Source: Aphanomyces cochlioides
Lineage: Eukaryota; Oomycota; Saprolegniomycetes; Saprolegniales; Verrucalvaceae
Assembly: GCA_019828595.1 (NCBI GenBank)
Contig: JAHQRK010000008.1
Coordinates: 2,232,001 to 2,296,000 of the forward strand
DNA length: 64,000 nucleotides
Direction of reading: 5' to 3'
The position numbers and the translations under genes were made by a program. Of the stretch, positions 46,156 to 59,068 are shown piece after piece (within the stretch, counting starts at the first letter, position 1; each line of letters starts with the position of its first letter). The notes under the pieces are model-generated. The model was not told the DNA's origin, ran no database searches, and was given only the letters and a program-made list of their open reading frames with translations.

Positions 46156-47294
46156 GATGCACACTTTTATAACAAATTATTGAAACAGTTTAATTCAGCA
46201 GAGTGTTTCGTCTCGTCCGCTCGTTCTCGTATTCAATTTGGCCCACTTGTGAAGAAATGGAGAAATGGGAGGCTATGCGGTTGGAACATTGATGAAACTC
46301 CACGAACATGAAGAGACTGGTACTAGTGTCTTTAACACGAAGAGTATCATTTATATGATGAACAATGGGACAAAAATGTAGTTGAGATAATCGCAGCACT
46401 CTCAGTTGTCGTCCAATCTTTGGTTGAACCGCTGCACTTGACGTCGACACAACGGTGTATAAGACCCACTGATCGCTACACGTTTGACTGCACAATTGAT
46501 CAGCAGTCTAATGTGAGTGTGTTGAGCCTACGTCGTCCAGTGAATCGATCTCTAACATCACGAAGTCGACTGTCCTAGATATAGGACAAGGTAGGTGGGG
46601 AATACTAGTAAAGGTTAAGCAGCTTACAGATTCGCGTCACATTTCATTGATGTGTCAGCATAATTTAATCGAGTCATGCGCAGGAAAATAAAAAATATTT
46701 ATGGGAAATTGTAATAAGCTGTCTGTCTTTCGCTGCATCTCAAAAACACATACTCAAGTGTTGAATCCTATTTAAAAGTTCCCAGCATGATTTTGAATGT
46801 GCAATTTGGGCTGACATATTGTCTTTTCGATTCAAATTTCGAATCGCCGGTTGATTTAATCGATTTTACAAATCGATTTGTGTGTGTTTTGACGTGTGTT
46901 TGTCGTGTATTTTAGCATTACTAAATACACTTTAGTAGCTATTATTTAGCATTCCGATGTGTGAACTACACCTATTATCCGGATTTTAGCATAATTATGT
47001 CCGGATAAGCTTTGAATTCCGGTTAATTGGACAAATAACCGGATATTTATCGATTCCAAAAATGAAGAAATCGGGATAAAAATCGAGTTTTTGCCCGAAA
47101 AGACAATACATTCATTTTAAGAAAAGAGTAGCATTCAGGATTGTACGGATAAGTGCATTTTCGGATAACCACAGAAACTAGCAGTCACAAACAAATATAT
47201 CTGTATTTACAGCAAAATAGCAACAATAAGGCCTTTTTTGTTTCTGTAGAAATGAAAATCTAAACCATTTCAACTTGTCGAGTTGCTTGGCGAC

Positions 47295-50200
47295 ATGGAC
47301 ATTCCTCGGGGCTTTGGCACGATTCGGGATGTCCGCCTGATTGGTTTCTACAGTGCAAAAGATCCACGCTCAGACAGGCACTTTGTCGTTTATGTGATTG
47401 AAGTCACGCTTGATGGAGGGTCAGGTTCATTCTTGATTTATCGGTACGTCCTTTCCTCGAAGTTTGGAGGTCACAAACACTTACGTAGAAGATATTCTCA
47501 AATTGCGGTTTTGTCAACCAAGCTACACTTTGAGACGTCCGTGGGATTACCGCCAAAATATGCTTTGCAGCCGTATCCACTGACCGACGAACAACTGAGT
47601 CACCGGTTCAAGAGGTGTCCATTCTACACTAACGCATGGGTCGATGTAGATTCGATGGACTTCGCCGATTCGTGGAAGAAGTATTTGCACAGCTCAAGCA
47701 AAAGTGTCTTCAAGGTGAACAGCACAAAGAAAGCTCATCCGCGGGCTTGGATATGCAGGTAAGCTAATCGCTGGTCCATTTTTGAAAGACTGGAGTCGTT
47801 CAAAAGGTGTTTTACGACTTTCTGCATGTCCATAAGAATCGGCCTCCACCACCGCTTCATCCTCCATTGCCAGACTGGGCAAGCCCCACCGATTCTCCAA
47901 GCAATACACCATCCAATCTGTCGTCTGTGGTAAAGCAACTTATTCTTTATATAGTTGCCAAGTTTGAAATAGTCCACTGAGTCACTTGATGGACATACAT
48001 GGGGAGAAGATAGCGAAGAATTTGTCTCCAGTACGACACCTGTTGGCCTGTTTGTCATTTTTGTCGTAGTCAGTACTGCCAACCAGGATGACTCCACGTT
48101 TGCCTCAAATCGATTGCGCAACGATATCCTTCAAGTTGAAAGCCAAGCGCACGCGCTGTGGAATTGTGTACAGGCCTACGTCCAAGCTGCTCATTCGTTT
48201 GCGCAAGCTACATCTGCTGTTCAAATGGAAATGGATCGTCTCGCCAAGATGCCTCTAGGTACATCATACTTTCCTTGTCATCGTTTACCTCATTCACTTA
48301 GTGAATATTTCTTCTGAGTCATTATCGTCCTCGTCTCCCATCAATGGTTGGAAACATTTGCACGATGCATGTGGGCAAGGTGTCATTCACCCAGTTCGTA
48401 ATCTTTGCCACGAGGTTTTCTCTTGCAAAGCTTGCAAAGTTCATTTGATCATATCATGATCGGTTTAGGTATTTCCTGATGTGAAGCAGCGCTTTTGGAA
48501 CAACACAACGATCCATCCGTTAAATCGTTATAAAACTGAGCGCATTGCGCTTGAAACCCAACTTCAAGCAGCTATTGCATCGGCAATATCTGCATTTCGG
48601 GATGCTCACAACCAATTTATTGAAACTCAGACGTTGATAACTCCAATTCCTGTGTCAGTGACGTCCTCAATGGACATTTTACAAGGCGAAAACTCAATCG
48701 ACGAGACAATGCCTGAGCCAGCTCCAGCCACGACGACGCCTTCATCGCAAGGTATTTCAACGAGTTCCACCATTTTGAACTACAAGATTACTTAGTCTAC
48801 GTCTGGGGTCGATTACCTGATGCAATATCGCCCCAGCCACTTCTCCGCCCGACAAAACATTCCATCGGTATTGGCCAAGACCTAGCAAAAGTTGCATGTG
48901 GAGGCGACTGTTTGCTCTTCCTCACAGGTAAGCCACTAACTATCTTCCGATCAGTCACATTCATTTGTGTTTGTCTAGCTTCTGGCGAAGTTTACAGCTA
49001 CAGCCCGGATGAAAAAGGCCAGTCTTTTGAGTCTCCTCAATTAGTTGAGCAATTTGCGCTTGATAAAGCCTTGCATCGCAGTGTCATTGTCGCGATAGCA
49101 TGTGGCCCGCAGCATTCTCTTGCTATTAGCCATCTTGGCGAGGTAAATTCGCTGTCCGTGAAACAGCCGAGGACGTGGCTATGTAGCTGTATACATGGGG
49201 AAGTGGTGAAGACGGACGTTTGGGTCATGGGGACATTCGCGATCGCCACACACCGCGAAAAGTCATGAGCTTGCTTGGTCAACAGTATGGAAGAAATGGA
49301 GTTGAAAGTCGTAATGCTCTCTCGTTTTGTAGAATTGTTCAAGGAAGTTGTGGAGGTGCACATTCTGCAGTCGTGACTGCGTCAAACCAACTATATACGT
49401 TTGGTCGAGGCAAACACGGACGACTTGGTCTTGGATCGAATGTTCATTTCCACATGGTACAGGAAATACTCCTTTATATCGATGCTATCATCTGTTAGAC
49501 TCCGGAGGCAGTAGCGAGTTTGTGTCAGTGGAAGCAAGTGTTTTGCGGGTGGAATTTTACCATTGCTGTCTCTGTTCAAGGTCAAGTCTTCAGCTGGGGA
49601 AAGCAAGCTGAAGGCCAATGCGGACTGGGCTACATAGAAGCCGATCAATTGACGCCAGTGCTCATCGAAGCTCTTAGTCCATACAATGTACTATTCAATC
49701 CTTTATGGAATATCATTCACTTTGAGCAGGTTGTTCACGTGGCTTGCGGCTACACGCATACCTTGGCCGTGTCCGACGAAGGTGAATTTTTTTCATGGGG
49801 CTTGGGTGAATACGGTCAACTGGGCAAAGAAACTATTTACCAGGCGATTTTTAGAAGAAAACCTTGATTTCTTACCTTCCCTGTAGCCTGTGCCACAAAT
49901 CGTTGATGTCTCAACTTGTTTAGCCGATGATCGCGTGACTCGGGTGTATTGTGGTGCATTTCACTCCGTTGCGACGACTGAGCACAATGTCATGGTAAGA
50001 GTCTGGTAGTGAGAAATGTAATGGCTTGTATTGTAGCTCACATGGGGTCTAAACGTCTATGGAGCATGTGGTTTAGGCCACACAATCAATAAAGACACAC
50101 CAGAGGTTATCATATCGCTCTCGTTCTTCTGTTCATTACATCTCTAGCGTTTGGATTGCTTTAATCGTGGCTATGAACTGATTGTCGCATGTGGACATAA

Positions 50201-51752
50201 ATTTACTATGGTCGTGGAAAGGTGAGCAAATGATAGGGCATGCATTGTACTATTTTCATAGATTAAATGGACCATCAGTGGATTTGTCGACGTCACAGAC
50301 CACGCACAGCAGTTTCCAGAAAGAGGAAGACTTACGACGTACAAAAAAGGTACCATGGCTCTCGAAGAAGATTGAAAGTATTAATTATCTTAAGCTGTGG
50401 CGAACGCGAATTTTGCGCGATTGGGAATCTGCAAAAGATTCACCCCTTGCACATACACTTTGGCGCCAAGGTATTCCTCCATCACTACGTTCAAAGGTCG
50501 TACCCGACAAACGTGCAATTAATTAAATAAGATATTAGGTCTGGCCACTCGCGATTGGTAACGTGTTAAAAATCACACCCGACATGTATCAATTATATCG
50601 CGAACGCGCTGCTCAAACGCGTAATTTTGCATCAAGAGTTGACCGCAAGTTGAAATATATAAATAGGACTGGGCAATATGCAATTACCAAGCGATGGAAG
50701 GGAACATACAGTTAAGCTCATCCACACGGATTTGCCTCGGACATTTCCTTCCCTAAAATTGTTTGACTCAAGTGGTAATTGATTTTCAGGAACTTAAATT
50801 TGTACTAGTTGCTCTGTAGGTCCATACTTTGGTTATCTTCGAGAAGTTTTGGAGACGTATGCATGCTATCGACCGGACTTGGGCTATATTCAAGGCATGT
50901 CTTATATTGCCGCACTGCTTTGTCTACATATTCCCACAGATCGGTGCAACATTGATGCAAACAAACTTGGCTGATATTTATGCTATGTAGGTATTTATGC
51001 TTTCAGTGTTTGGCCAATGTGATGGTTCACGAGCATCTCTTTACTTTCTATCTTCTCAATATTGAGTTGTCAAGTACAACGTTTTTTGTGTGGAGTTGAT
51101 TAATCTGTTGTAGATGACTATTATACCCTCTTCGATATCTTTTTTGACGTGCAACTGCCACTGTTGCGGCAACATTTGTCGCACCTTGGAGTACCGTCAA
51201 GTATGTTTTTGATGAATTGGCTGCAAACCTTGTATTTGCAAGTCTTGCCATTAGAAGTTGCGTCAAGGGTGTCATGCATATTCACGACGATTTTTTATTA
51301 TACGAGTAGGTCTTTGATTGCTTTTTGCTTGATGGCGTCTTGTTTCTTTTCCGCACTGCGCTTGCTATTTTAACTATGCTCGGTCCAAAGCTAATGCAAA
51401 GTGAACTGGACGAAGCTTTGCCATTGTTGCAACGACATCACATGTACCACACATACTGGTTGGAGGTACAAAACACCATAGCTACTGAACCTGAAATTTG
51501 TAGATTTTACCTGAGGACAAATTATTTGAAACCATTGCTTCAATCAACACACCGTCTCACGTTTACATGGGCGTCGAGCAATTGGTTCAAAACGTTTACT
51601 TTTATCAACCAGGCTCAACTTCACCATCGTTTCCACAGCAAAAAGTCAGGTATGATATCATTCAAGTTTTGTCCTCGATAATAAACCGAAGACGTAGACG
51701 GTCTCGTTATGCATTGAGCGATCAACTTGATGGATTCATGGGAGGACTGTAG
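47295..51752 (+). CDS. PX domain + RCC1 repeats + TBC (Rab-GAP) protein, multi-exon
   Basis: Spliced gene with many short introns, for example 47444-47488 (45 bp), 47615-47649 (35 bp), from 47759, and 48928-48978 (51 bp). The N-terminal PX domain is seen as IRDVRLIGFYS, then LIYRRYSQIAVL and RFDGLRRFVEEVF. A linker with predicted helices follows (about 48080-48790). RCC1 repeats run from about 48790 to 50210: VYVWGRLPDAI, LYTWGSGEDGRLGHGD, LYTFGRGKHGRLGLGS, VFSWGKQAEGQCGLG, FFSWGLGEYGQLGK, LTWGLNVYGACGLGH. The TBC domain runs from about 50430 to 51600 with GIPPSLRSKVWPLAIGN, the arginine finger LIHTDLPRTFP and the glutamine finger LGYIQGMSY, so GAP activity is expected. PX would bind phosphoinositides on endosomes; TBC would inactivate a Rab. 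One base seems missing near 51290 (RV...FHDDFLLYE): sequencing error, unusual intron or mutation. Exact exon borders beyond those listed are not certain. Confidence 0.8.
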
Positions 51753-52747
51753 ATCGGGGAATCATCCACTCAATGGTTAGCATAATCGTCTTATTCATGC
51801 TAATGAGCAACCTGCGCTTGTTTTTGACTTAAGTATTCAGCCGATTATCATACCGAGGATAACAAGAACGAACTGTAAATGTATCACTGATTTTGTAGCT
51901 GCAACACATTCATGCCTGCCTACACAAGCCTGCAGAATCGACATGACAGATATTTTCTAGCAGCTGGTAGGCTGCTATATTTTATGTTTGGGCTCAAATG
52001 ACAATCTTGAAAATCCTTCATTAAGATTGGATCATTAACAAAGGAAGAATGTTATTCTCTGATGACCAAACTGACTGTTTTTTATCTCCGCAGAAAATTA
52101 CTCCTTGCAATCAAAAATAGCTGTTGAATCTGGGCAACCGTTCTGTCCTCCACTCATGGGACTCGTTTGAAAGTGAGCTCGCCCCTCGATCCTCCAGTTG
52201 AATGTTGAGACGATCCACAACACCCTATTGATTGTTCCGAGGTGAAAAAACATACAATCACGTTCAACCAGAAGTGTTTGTACATGCACTTGCGCAGCAA
52301 AAACTGCTAGGTAGAAATTTTAGTCAGGCAATGTTTCGACCATATAAGTCTCGGCTGGCGAGATTGGCAGGTTAAGACAGCCCCAATGGATATTCTAGTC
52401 TAATCGTCCTTCAATTGGGCTGGCATATTTCTCATTGTTCGATTATCGAAGCCTCCAAGTGGCAAACATTCTTGGTGCTCATTTCGTCAATTCCTGTATT
52501 TTTGGCTTGGAATTTGTATTGTCAAGTAATTCAATAGAAATTTAAATTCAAAAATTTATTGATTCAGTAAATTTTATATGAAAAATATTGTAAATATTGC
52601 ATATTTTATAGTAGAATAGTGCCTTAGCTTATCTGATCTTTACGAATCACAAGACACTTCATAGACAAACTTTGTTGGCAGCCATCTGTTCCCCCTGAGT
52701 CAACCTTCTTGCAGTGGCCACAACGCAATTTGCCACCGAGAAGCGCC
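51753..52747. other. Intergenic, about 1 kb, nothing recognised
   Basis: Lies between the TBC gene stop and the first carboxypeptidase ATG. The right third is AT-rich and presumably holds the promoter of the carboxypeptidase gene. No tRNA, ORF with known motifs, or repeat seen. Confidence 0.5.
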
Positions 52748-54421
52748 ATGTTGACTGCTTTCTTGGCTCTCGTCGCATCCGCTGTCGTCACTGCGACGTC
52801 GTACAACCCTCACCAAATTGACTCGCTCCCTGGCTACAATGATCCCAAGCCGCTCAACTTTAACCAATATGCTGGCCAAGTTCCATTGCCGAGCAATGGC
52901 CAAAAGATGTTTTACTGGCTTGTCGAGTCAGAGTCGAACCCTAGCACGGATCCAATTGTCTTGTGGCTCAACGGCGGTCCTGGCTGCTCGTCGCTCACGG
53001 GATTTTTCAACGAATTGGGACCATTTGTTGTCCAGCCTGACTTGAGCGTGAAGCGCAACCCTTACGCTTGGAACCGTAAGACCAACATGGTCTTTTTGGA
53101 ATCTCCCGGTGGTGTTGGATTTAGCCAGAGCGCGAACAGCACAAAGTACACGGACGACTACACCACCGCCCGAGCTTATGAATTTTTGCAAGAATTCTTC
53201 AACTTGTACCCAGAATACAAGAACCGCGATTTCTATGTCACGGGTGAAAGCTATGCTGGCATTTACATTCCATTCTTGGTGCACAAATTGGTCACGGAGC
53301 CGATTGCTGATGTCAAGTTGACTGGGTTTGCTATTGGCAATCCCTACACGGATGCCATTGCTGATTGTACGTCTGGAAAAATTCGCCATGGACTTATTTC
53401 ATGTCGTAGCTGGTTCCTACTTGGATTATTTCTACTCGCATGCTCTCATCTCTGAAGAAATGTACGAAGAAAGCAAGAAAATCTGCCCTGGCGATTCGAT
53501 TGCTCACTGCATGAGCGGTACTCCCCTTTGAAGAATTTATAGTTCTTACTCTGTGGCCTTCTAGATGGAATTAACTGCACGGAGGCCTGCTCAAACCTCT
53601 TTATGGACGCGTTGACTACTTCCAACTGGATCAACGCCAAAGTATTCGACGAATACAACATTTACGGCGATGTTTGCCAATTGGCCGAAGGCCAATCCAG
53701 TGCTTTGCACTATAATCACATTCGAGCGACGACCCACCGTGGCGAACACGTGCCGTGCCAAACCGACTACACGACACGTTATTTGCTCCAAGAATCGGTG
53801 CAAAATGCCATTCACATCGAGTCAGGTTACACGCAATGGGCTTGGTGCGCCAATGACATTAGCGAAAGCTACATTCGCACATCGTCGTCGTTGCCAAAGT
53901 ACCCAGTGATCCTCAGTGCCGGCTTGAAAGCGTTGATTTACAGCGGTGATGCCGATGCTAGTGTCAACTTTATCGGTACCCAGCGCTGGATCACCAAGGG
54001 GCTCAAGTTGGCAGTCCAAAACAAGTGGAAGTCGTGGTTTGGCCCTGACAAACAAGTTGCTGGATTCACTGAAGGCTACACGAATTTGACATTTACGACG
54101 ATCAAAGGTGCTGGTCACATGGTCCCCACCACCCGCCCCCTCCATGCCATTTACATGTTTGAGTGCTTCATCTATGGCCAAGCTGCCTGCGACAACTTTA
54201 CCTACCCCAAGGACCCTCAAGAATATTTGAGTGGCGCCGATTTGACTGCCCCTTCGGCATACGACAACGCTGGCAATCCTAATTTCATCTGGTGGGCTTT
54301 GGGCTTCGTTGTTGCGATCGCTGGTGGCATCGCCCTCACTTTGTTTGCTTTGAAGAAACAAAAGAAGAACCAATACGTCGAATTGAGCTCGGGCGATGCC
54401 AAACCTGCTTACTCCACGTAA
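52748..54421 (+). CDS. Serine carboxypeptidase (S10), type I membrane form, paralog 1
   Basis: Exons 52748-53366, 53410-53517 and 53565-54421 (introns 43 and 47 bp, GT-AG) give 527 aa. Signal peptide about residues 1-18 (MLTAFLALVASAVVTATS). The substrate-site motif NGGPGCSS is near residue 75, the catalytic Ser in GESYAG is near 168, the Asp is in SGDADASVNF and the His in GAGHMVPTTRP. It removes C-terminal residues from peptides, probably in lysosome/vacuole or secretory compartments. The C terminus has a hydrophobic anchor (IWWALGFVVAIAGGIALTLFAL), basic stop-transfer KKQKK and a short tail with YVEL. A TTG upstream at 52709 was rejected because the ATG precedes a clean signal peptide. The anchored layout recalls KEX1-type enzymes. 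Confidence 0.9.
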
Positions 54422-55337
54422 TCATCTTCATAATGCAGTCGTGCAAGTTTTGTCCTTCATGGTTTATGACTTTCAAGCTTGAATTGACTGCGAATAAAAT
54501 ATGGGCTTCAGATGGAGGCCATGTTGGAGCACAATTGTCGTCGCAATAGCTCCAGCAACATGTGTGGGAAAATTTATACGAGTACAGTTCAACGAAGACT
54601 TTGATAGATTTATTTCGCCAGCGACTTCAAAACTACTATTGCGCAATTGCTCCTAGCACATTTTTAACTTTTCATAATGGCATCCAGGATTTTCGCAAAG
54701 ACTTTTAAATGCTTTCCCGTGTTGTCTGTGCACGGGATTAACCGCATAATAAACGCTCCAGATCTCCAATGACTGCGCTGACGTATTCCTGCCCAACTAC
54801 AACATTTTCTAGAGCCTGGCCGCCTCTCAATTTTCCACTGTTTTTCCCTTTTGAACCCCTCGCATCAAAATATCTGAAATGACACGAAGATGATTTTTTA
54901 ATGCGGATTTAGATTCATTCCCATGCAGCCAAAAATATGACTTTCGGTCAATTTCAAATAGAAAGAGCCCATGCATTTCCACACAGAATCAACTGAAGCG
55001 CTAAGCTTGACTGTATTTCTCCTATGCTGTCGAAACGATTTGATCTATTCCAAAGTTTAAAGAATGCGGCAAAACGAAATGCTGTCAGCTGTGCAGCTCC
55101 TCTGCATTTTTGAACATTTAAATTTAAAACATATTTCAAGTGCAAAGTGCAGTTGGAGGGGTAATATTAAAAACAGAGATTTTTATTAAGTACGAGAGCT
55201 TGTATGAAATAAAATAAAATTTGCTGACAGAAGATGCGAAATACCATGCACAGATGATTTTCATCGAACAGTTCCAGTCAAATTCAACCTGATCCATCAT
55301 CCTCTTTCCGAGGAAGTCATTACACAATTTGACCAAG
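54422..55337. other. Intergenic, about 0.9 kb, nothing recognised
   Basis: Lies between the two plus-strand carboxypeptidase genes. If paralog 2 has a missing signal-peptide exon it should be in here, but I could not identify one. Confidence 0.45.
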
Positions 55338-56979
55338 ATGGCCCAAGACGACTCGCACAGGATCAAGTCGCTTCCAGGCTACAACGATCCCAAACCGATC
55401 AACTTTGACCAATATGCCGGCCATATCGAGTTGCCCAGCAATGGCCAAAAGATGTTTTACTGGTTGGTCGAAGCGGAAACGAATCCATCCACGGCGCCGC
55501 TGGTCTTGTGGCTCAACGGTGGTCCTGGCTGCTCGTCCGTGAATGGATTCTTCACCGAATTGGGTCCATTTGTCGTTGAGAGCGATTTGAGCGTGAAGCG
55601 AAACCCATACGCATGGAACCGCAAGGCTAACATGGTGTTTTTGGAATCACCAGCCGGTGTTGGGTTCAGTCAACCACGCTTGAATGAAAGTGACTACAAC
55701 GACGATTTCACAGCCGATCGCACGTACGAATTCTTGGAACAATTGTTTGCGCGATATCCCCAATACAAAGACCGCGATTTCTACTTGACGGGTGAAAGTT
55801 ATGCCGGGGTGTACATTCCCTACTTGGCGTATAAATTGGTCAAGCAGCCCATTGCCCACGTCAAATTCACAGGCTTTGCCATTGGCAATCCGTTCACCGA
55901 CTCCAAAGTTGACGGTAAATTTTTTGTTGCTCGCGATTGACTCATTTGCACATGTAGGTGGAGCGAAATTGGATTATCTCTACTCGCATGGCCTTATTTC
56001 CATCGAGAGTTACCAAGCCGTTGGAGCTGCTTGCCCCCCAGAAACTCTCTGGCAGTGCACGCGTGCTGGACCGAATTGCACTGAAGGATGCCGATCCGTG
56101 GTGGATACCGTCACAACTAGTGCCAACCTGAACTCGATCAATATTTACTACATCTATGGCGATATTTGTGTCCTCAAGGATGGCCAAGCGGGCAAATTGA
56201 CTAACTATGACATCCGTCCAAACACTCATCGTGGCGTGGTATGTTTCTCCTACGAGTTCGAACTCTATCCTGATGTCTTGATATAGTATGGCCCTTGCAA
56301 CGACCAATTTGCCGCCGCTTATTTGCAACAGGAGTCAGTGCAAAAAGCCATCCATGTTTCCGGTGGCCACGTCGACTGGACGGACTGTGCTTCGTTGAAT
56401 TACCACCGCACGCCGTCGTCGTTGCAAAAATACCCGACCATTTTGAGCGCTGGATTGAAAGCACTCATATATAGTGGTGATGCTGATGCCCAAGTGAACT
56501 TCATTGGCACCCAGCGCTGGATTACCAAAGAAGCGTTGAATTTGCCCGTAAAGGACAAGTGGAAAGCGTGGTTTGGTCCTGACAAGCAATTGGCTGGCTA
56601 CACAGAGTCGTACACGAATTTGACGTTCACGACGATCAAAGGTGCTGGCCACATGGTCCCTGCCACGCGTCCATTGCATGCCATGTACATGTTTGAGTGC
56701 TTTGTCTTTGGCCAAGCTGCATGCGCCACCTTTTCCTACCCGAAGGACTCGTTGGAGTATTTGAGTGGTGCGGATTTGACGGCCCCCACTGGCTCAACGA
56801 CGCGAACGGACGACGCTGCTGCGACTCAAATCGATTATTTGTGGTGGGCCTTGGGTGGCATCATTCTTGTTGTCGTGGTTTTCTTTGGCTGGCGATTTTA
56901 TGCCTCCAAGCAATCGGACAAGGACAAACACGAATACACCGAGCTTTCTAGCGAAACCAAGCCATTGACCTCACAATAA
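55338..56979 (+). CDS. Serine carboxypeptidase (S10), paralog 2, no visible signal peptide
   Basis: Exons 55338-55914, 55958-56238 and 56287-56979 (introns 43 and 48 bp) give 516 aa. NGGPGCSS, GESYAG, SGDADAQVNF and GAGHMVPATRP are all present, so it should be catalytically competent. C-terminal anchor (LWWALGGIILVVVVFFGW) and tail EYTELSS. The first ATG gives MAQDDSHRIKSLPGYND, which starts where the mature enzyme begins in the paralogs. The signal peptide is therefore either on an unseen upstream exon or lost. Its second intron position is shared with paralog 4 but absent in paralog 1. Confidence 0.87.
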
Positions 56980-57081
56980 ATCAAAGCACTGTGATGTCAA
57001 TGAACCAACTTGTCGATAGCTCTAACAAGAGACGACTGTCCAAAAAATTTGTAAAATGTCCAGCACGATGTGGAAAAATAT

Positions 57082-57154
57082 CTCCCACTGCGGGGCTCGA
57101 ACCCGCGACCACAGGATTAAAAGTCCTGCGCTCTACCGACTGAGCTAAACGGGA
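57082..57154 (-). tRNA. tRNA-Lys(TTT)
   Basis: 73 nt, no intron. Acceptor TCCCGTT/AGTGGGA, D-stem GCTC/GAGC, anticodon loop CTTTTAA, T-arm GCGGG-TTCGAGC-CCCGC, discriminator G. Its first 14 nt (TCCCGTTTAGCTCA) recur 2.1 kb away at 59280-59293, the other side of a transposon insertion. Confidence 0.95.
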
Positions 57155-57261
57155 CTAAAATACACTATGTTAAATAACGTACTTGTCAGACTGCAACCTT
57201 TGTGACAGTCGAGAAAGCTGAATGCTCGATGTTGGCTGCCAGACTCATGGACCTTAGACTA

Positions 57262-59068
57262 CACCTTTTTTCACTTAATTTAGACCTTTTCGCATTATCA
57301 TTCGTCACAACCCCAAAGTAATTCAAAGAACATCCACTATATTTCACCTATCATTCATTATATTTCATGGCAGGTCAAAACTAGACCATTATAATTCGTC
57401 CAAAATGCAGTCAATTTCATCCAACAAACATTTAAATTCATTTCTCTCAATATATTTCACGTACTGTGCAGTATATTTCGAGCGAAATGCATCCACGTCA
57501 CGCAAACGCAAAACATCATAAGATCAAGTGCCAACTTCCATGTTGTCCATGTTCTCGACACGGGCGTAAAACGGCTCGAGTCTCCCCGTGAAGACATGCA
57601 GACGGTTAGGTTCAATTCCTAAGGCATAGTTCAGAGAAGACAGCATTAAAATCATACGAACCATTAATTGCTTCATTGGCAATATATTCCAGATACGCAA
57701 TACGAAACTCGTCGCGTGTCTGGCCATCAGGCGGTGGTCCCATGAAGGCTACAAGACGCTCGCGGAGCATAGCCTTAATAGACTCTTCAAGGACAACCAC
57801 ATGTTCTCAATTGGGTTTAACATGGGCGAATATGGACCGAGTTTGAGGAAACATGCTTCTTCAAACTCAGCTTCAGAGAATACACCAGATAATCTACAAT
57901 ATATCAAGCATTTCTACATAGATCAAGTACCTCGAATGACATGGTGCGTTGTCGGCGATGACAACGATATCAGACAAGCCACCAAAATGGTCTTCTGCAG
58001 CACGGAGCATTTTTCGCAACCAGTCATTCGCATCGGCCGACTTGAACGCACCTCTCTTCTTCGTGCAAAAGACAAAGTTCGTTGACGAAATGGCACCAAT
58101 GAAGTGCAAATTTTTGCCCTTCTGGGCACCGCCGCGGACGAACCTTGGACGAGTATTTCTCTTCGATCGACCCTTCGTGCGACAAGAAAACAAATTGAAG
58201 TTGGTTTCGTCCAGCCAAATTGGTATCTTGCCTTGGCGTTGGTATGCCCGTAATTCTTGGACATATTCCAGTCGTTTTTGTTTGAAGATGGGATCATTCA
58301 TCTGCAGAGGCTCATAATGAAGATCTTTGAACGTGAAAACACGTTCGTCCCAGGCACGATGAACAGATGTTTCAGAAACAACAACGCCCAAGTCGCGTTC
58401 GACTTTAGCTTTGATCTCTGTGAGAGTCATTTGGCAATAGAATTCAACCCAGGCCTCCATTTTGTCCACGTCTTCAGGAGACAATTTTCTGGGCTTGTAT
58501 CCTCCTAGGTGACATGAGCAATGATTGGGAATCTATATACCTCTTTGTTTGGGTGTGAGTGAATCAAGCAAAAGCAATCCTTTTGCAGTGGACAAATTGA
58601 TTCCATTCACCCGCGCAACAGATTTCCAGTCCTAGCCGGCGTCATGTGCCGCTACAACACGCTTTTTAGCAGACAGTGGAATTCGCTTGTATGGTCCGCG
58701 TCGACTTGGCTGTCGTCATGTGAGTTATCTCCTCATTTCTCTTCGACTCACCGGCGTCATGGGATGCTGCTCGATCTCTTCCATTCTTGGTTTGAATGAT
58801 TATGTGAAAAGCGCGCCAAACTCTTGTGTGAGAGCCAGTTGAGAAATGATGAAATATACTGCACAGTAGGTGAAATATATTGGGAGAAAATGAGTTTAAA
58901 TGTTCGTTGGATGAAATTGACTGCATTTTGGACGAATTATAATGGTCTAGTTTGACCTGCCATGAAATATAATGAATGATAGGTGAAATATAGTGGATGT
59001 TCTTTGAATTACTTCGGGGTTGTGACGAATGATAATGCGAAAAGGTCTAAATTAAGTGAAAAAAGGTG
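57262..59068 (-). mobile_element. Tc1/mariner-like transposon with long terminal inverted repeats, 1,807 bp
   Basis: Nearly identical inverted repeats of about 220 bp (57262-57480 and 58850-59068; ends caccttttttcac/gtgaaaaaaggtg) are flanked by TA on both sides (57260-57261, 59069-59070). They carry several copies of an atatttca motif that could be transposase sites. The coding region between is on the minus strand. Inserted within the tRNA-Lys LINE remnant, so it arrived later. Confidence 0.88.
57612..58720 (-). pseudogene. DD35E transposase of the mariner-like element, broken
   Basis: Order on the minus strand: basic helix-turn-helix part (RRGPYKRIPLSAKKRVVAAHDAG) interrupted by an in-frame TAG near 58633, then GGYKPRKLSPEDVDKMEAWVEF. 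The main frame 58484-57894 holds the first Asp (PIWLDETNF) and second Asp (VIADNAPCH). A 37-bp intron (about 57899-57935) follows, then LGPYSPMLNPIEN with the catalytic Glu 36 residues after the second Asp. A further frameshift near 57785 precedes SIKAMLRERLVAF. The triad is present, but the nonsense and frame changes make this copy inactive. Confidence 0.75.

Larger units (their letters stand above)
44970..47294. other. AT-rich intergenic DNA with hairpins, no gene recognised
   Basis: About 2.3 kb without a convincing coding frame. It holds a 16-bp inverted repeat at 45669-45704, a 13-bp perfect one at 46124-46155, a 9-bp one near 46858 (aatcgattt/aaatcgatt) and a small palindrome near 46570. 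A tRNA box A-like string (gtagctcagtgg) at 45714 lacks the rest of a tRNA. Probably eroded transposon DNA plus the promoter region of the PX-RCC1-TBC gene. Confidence 0.5.
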
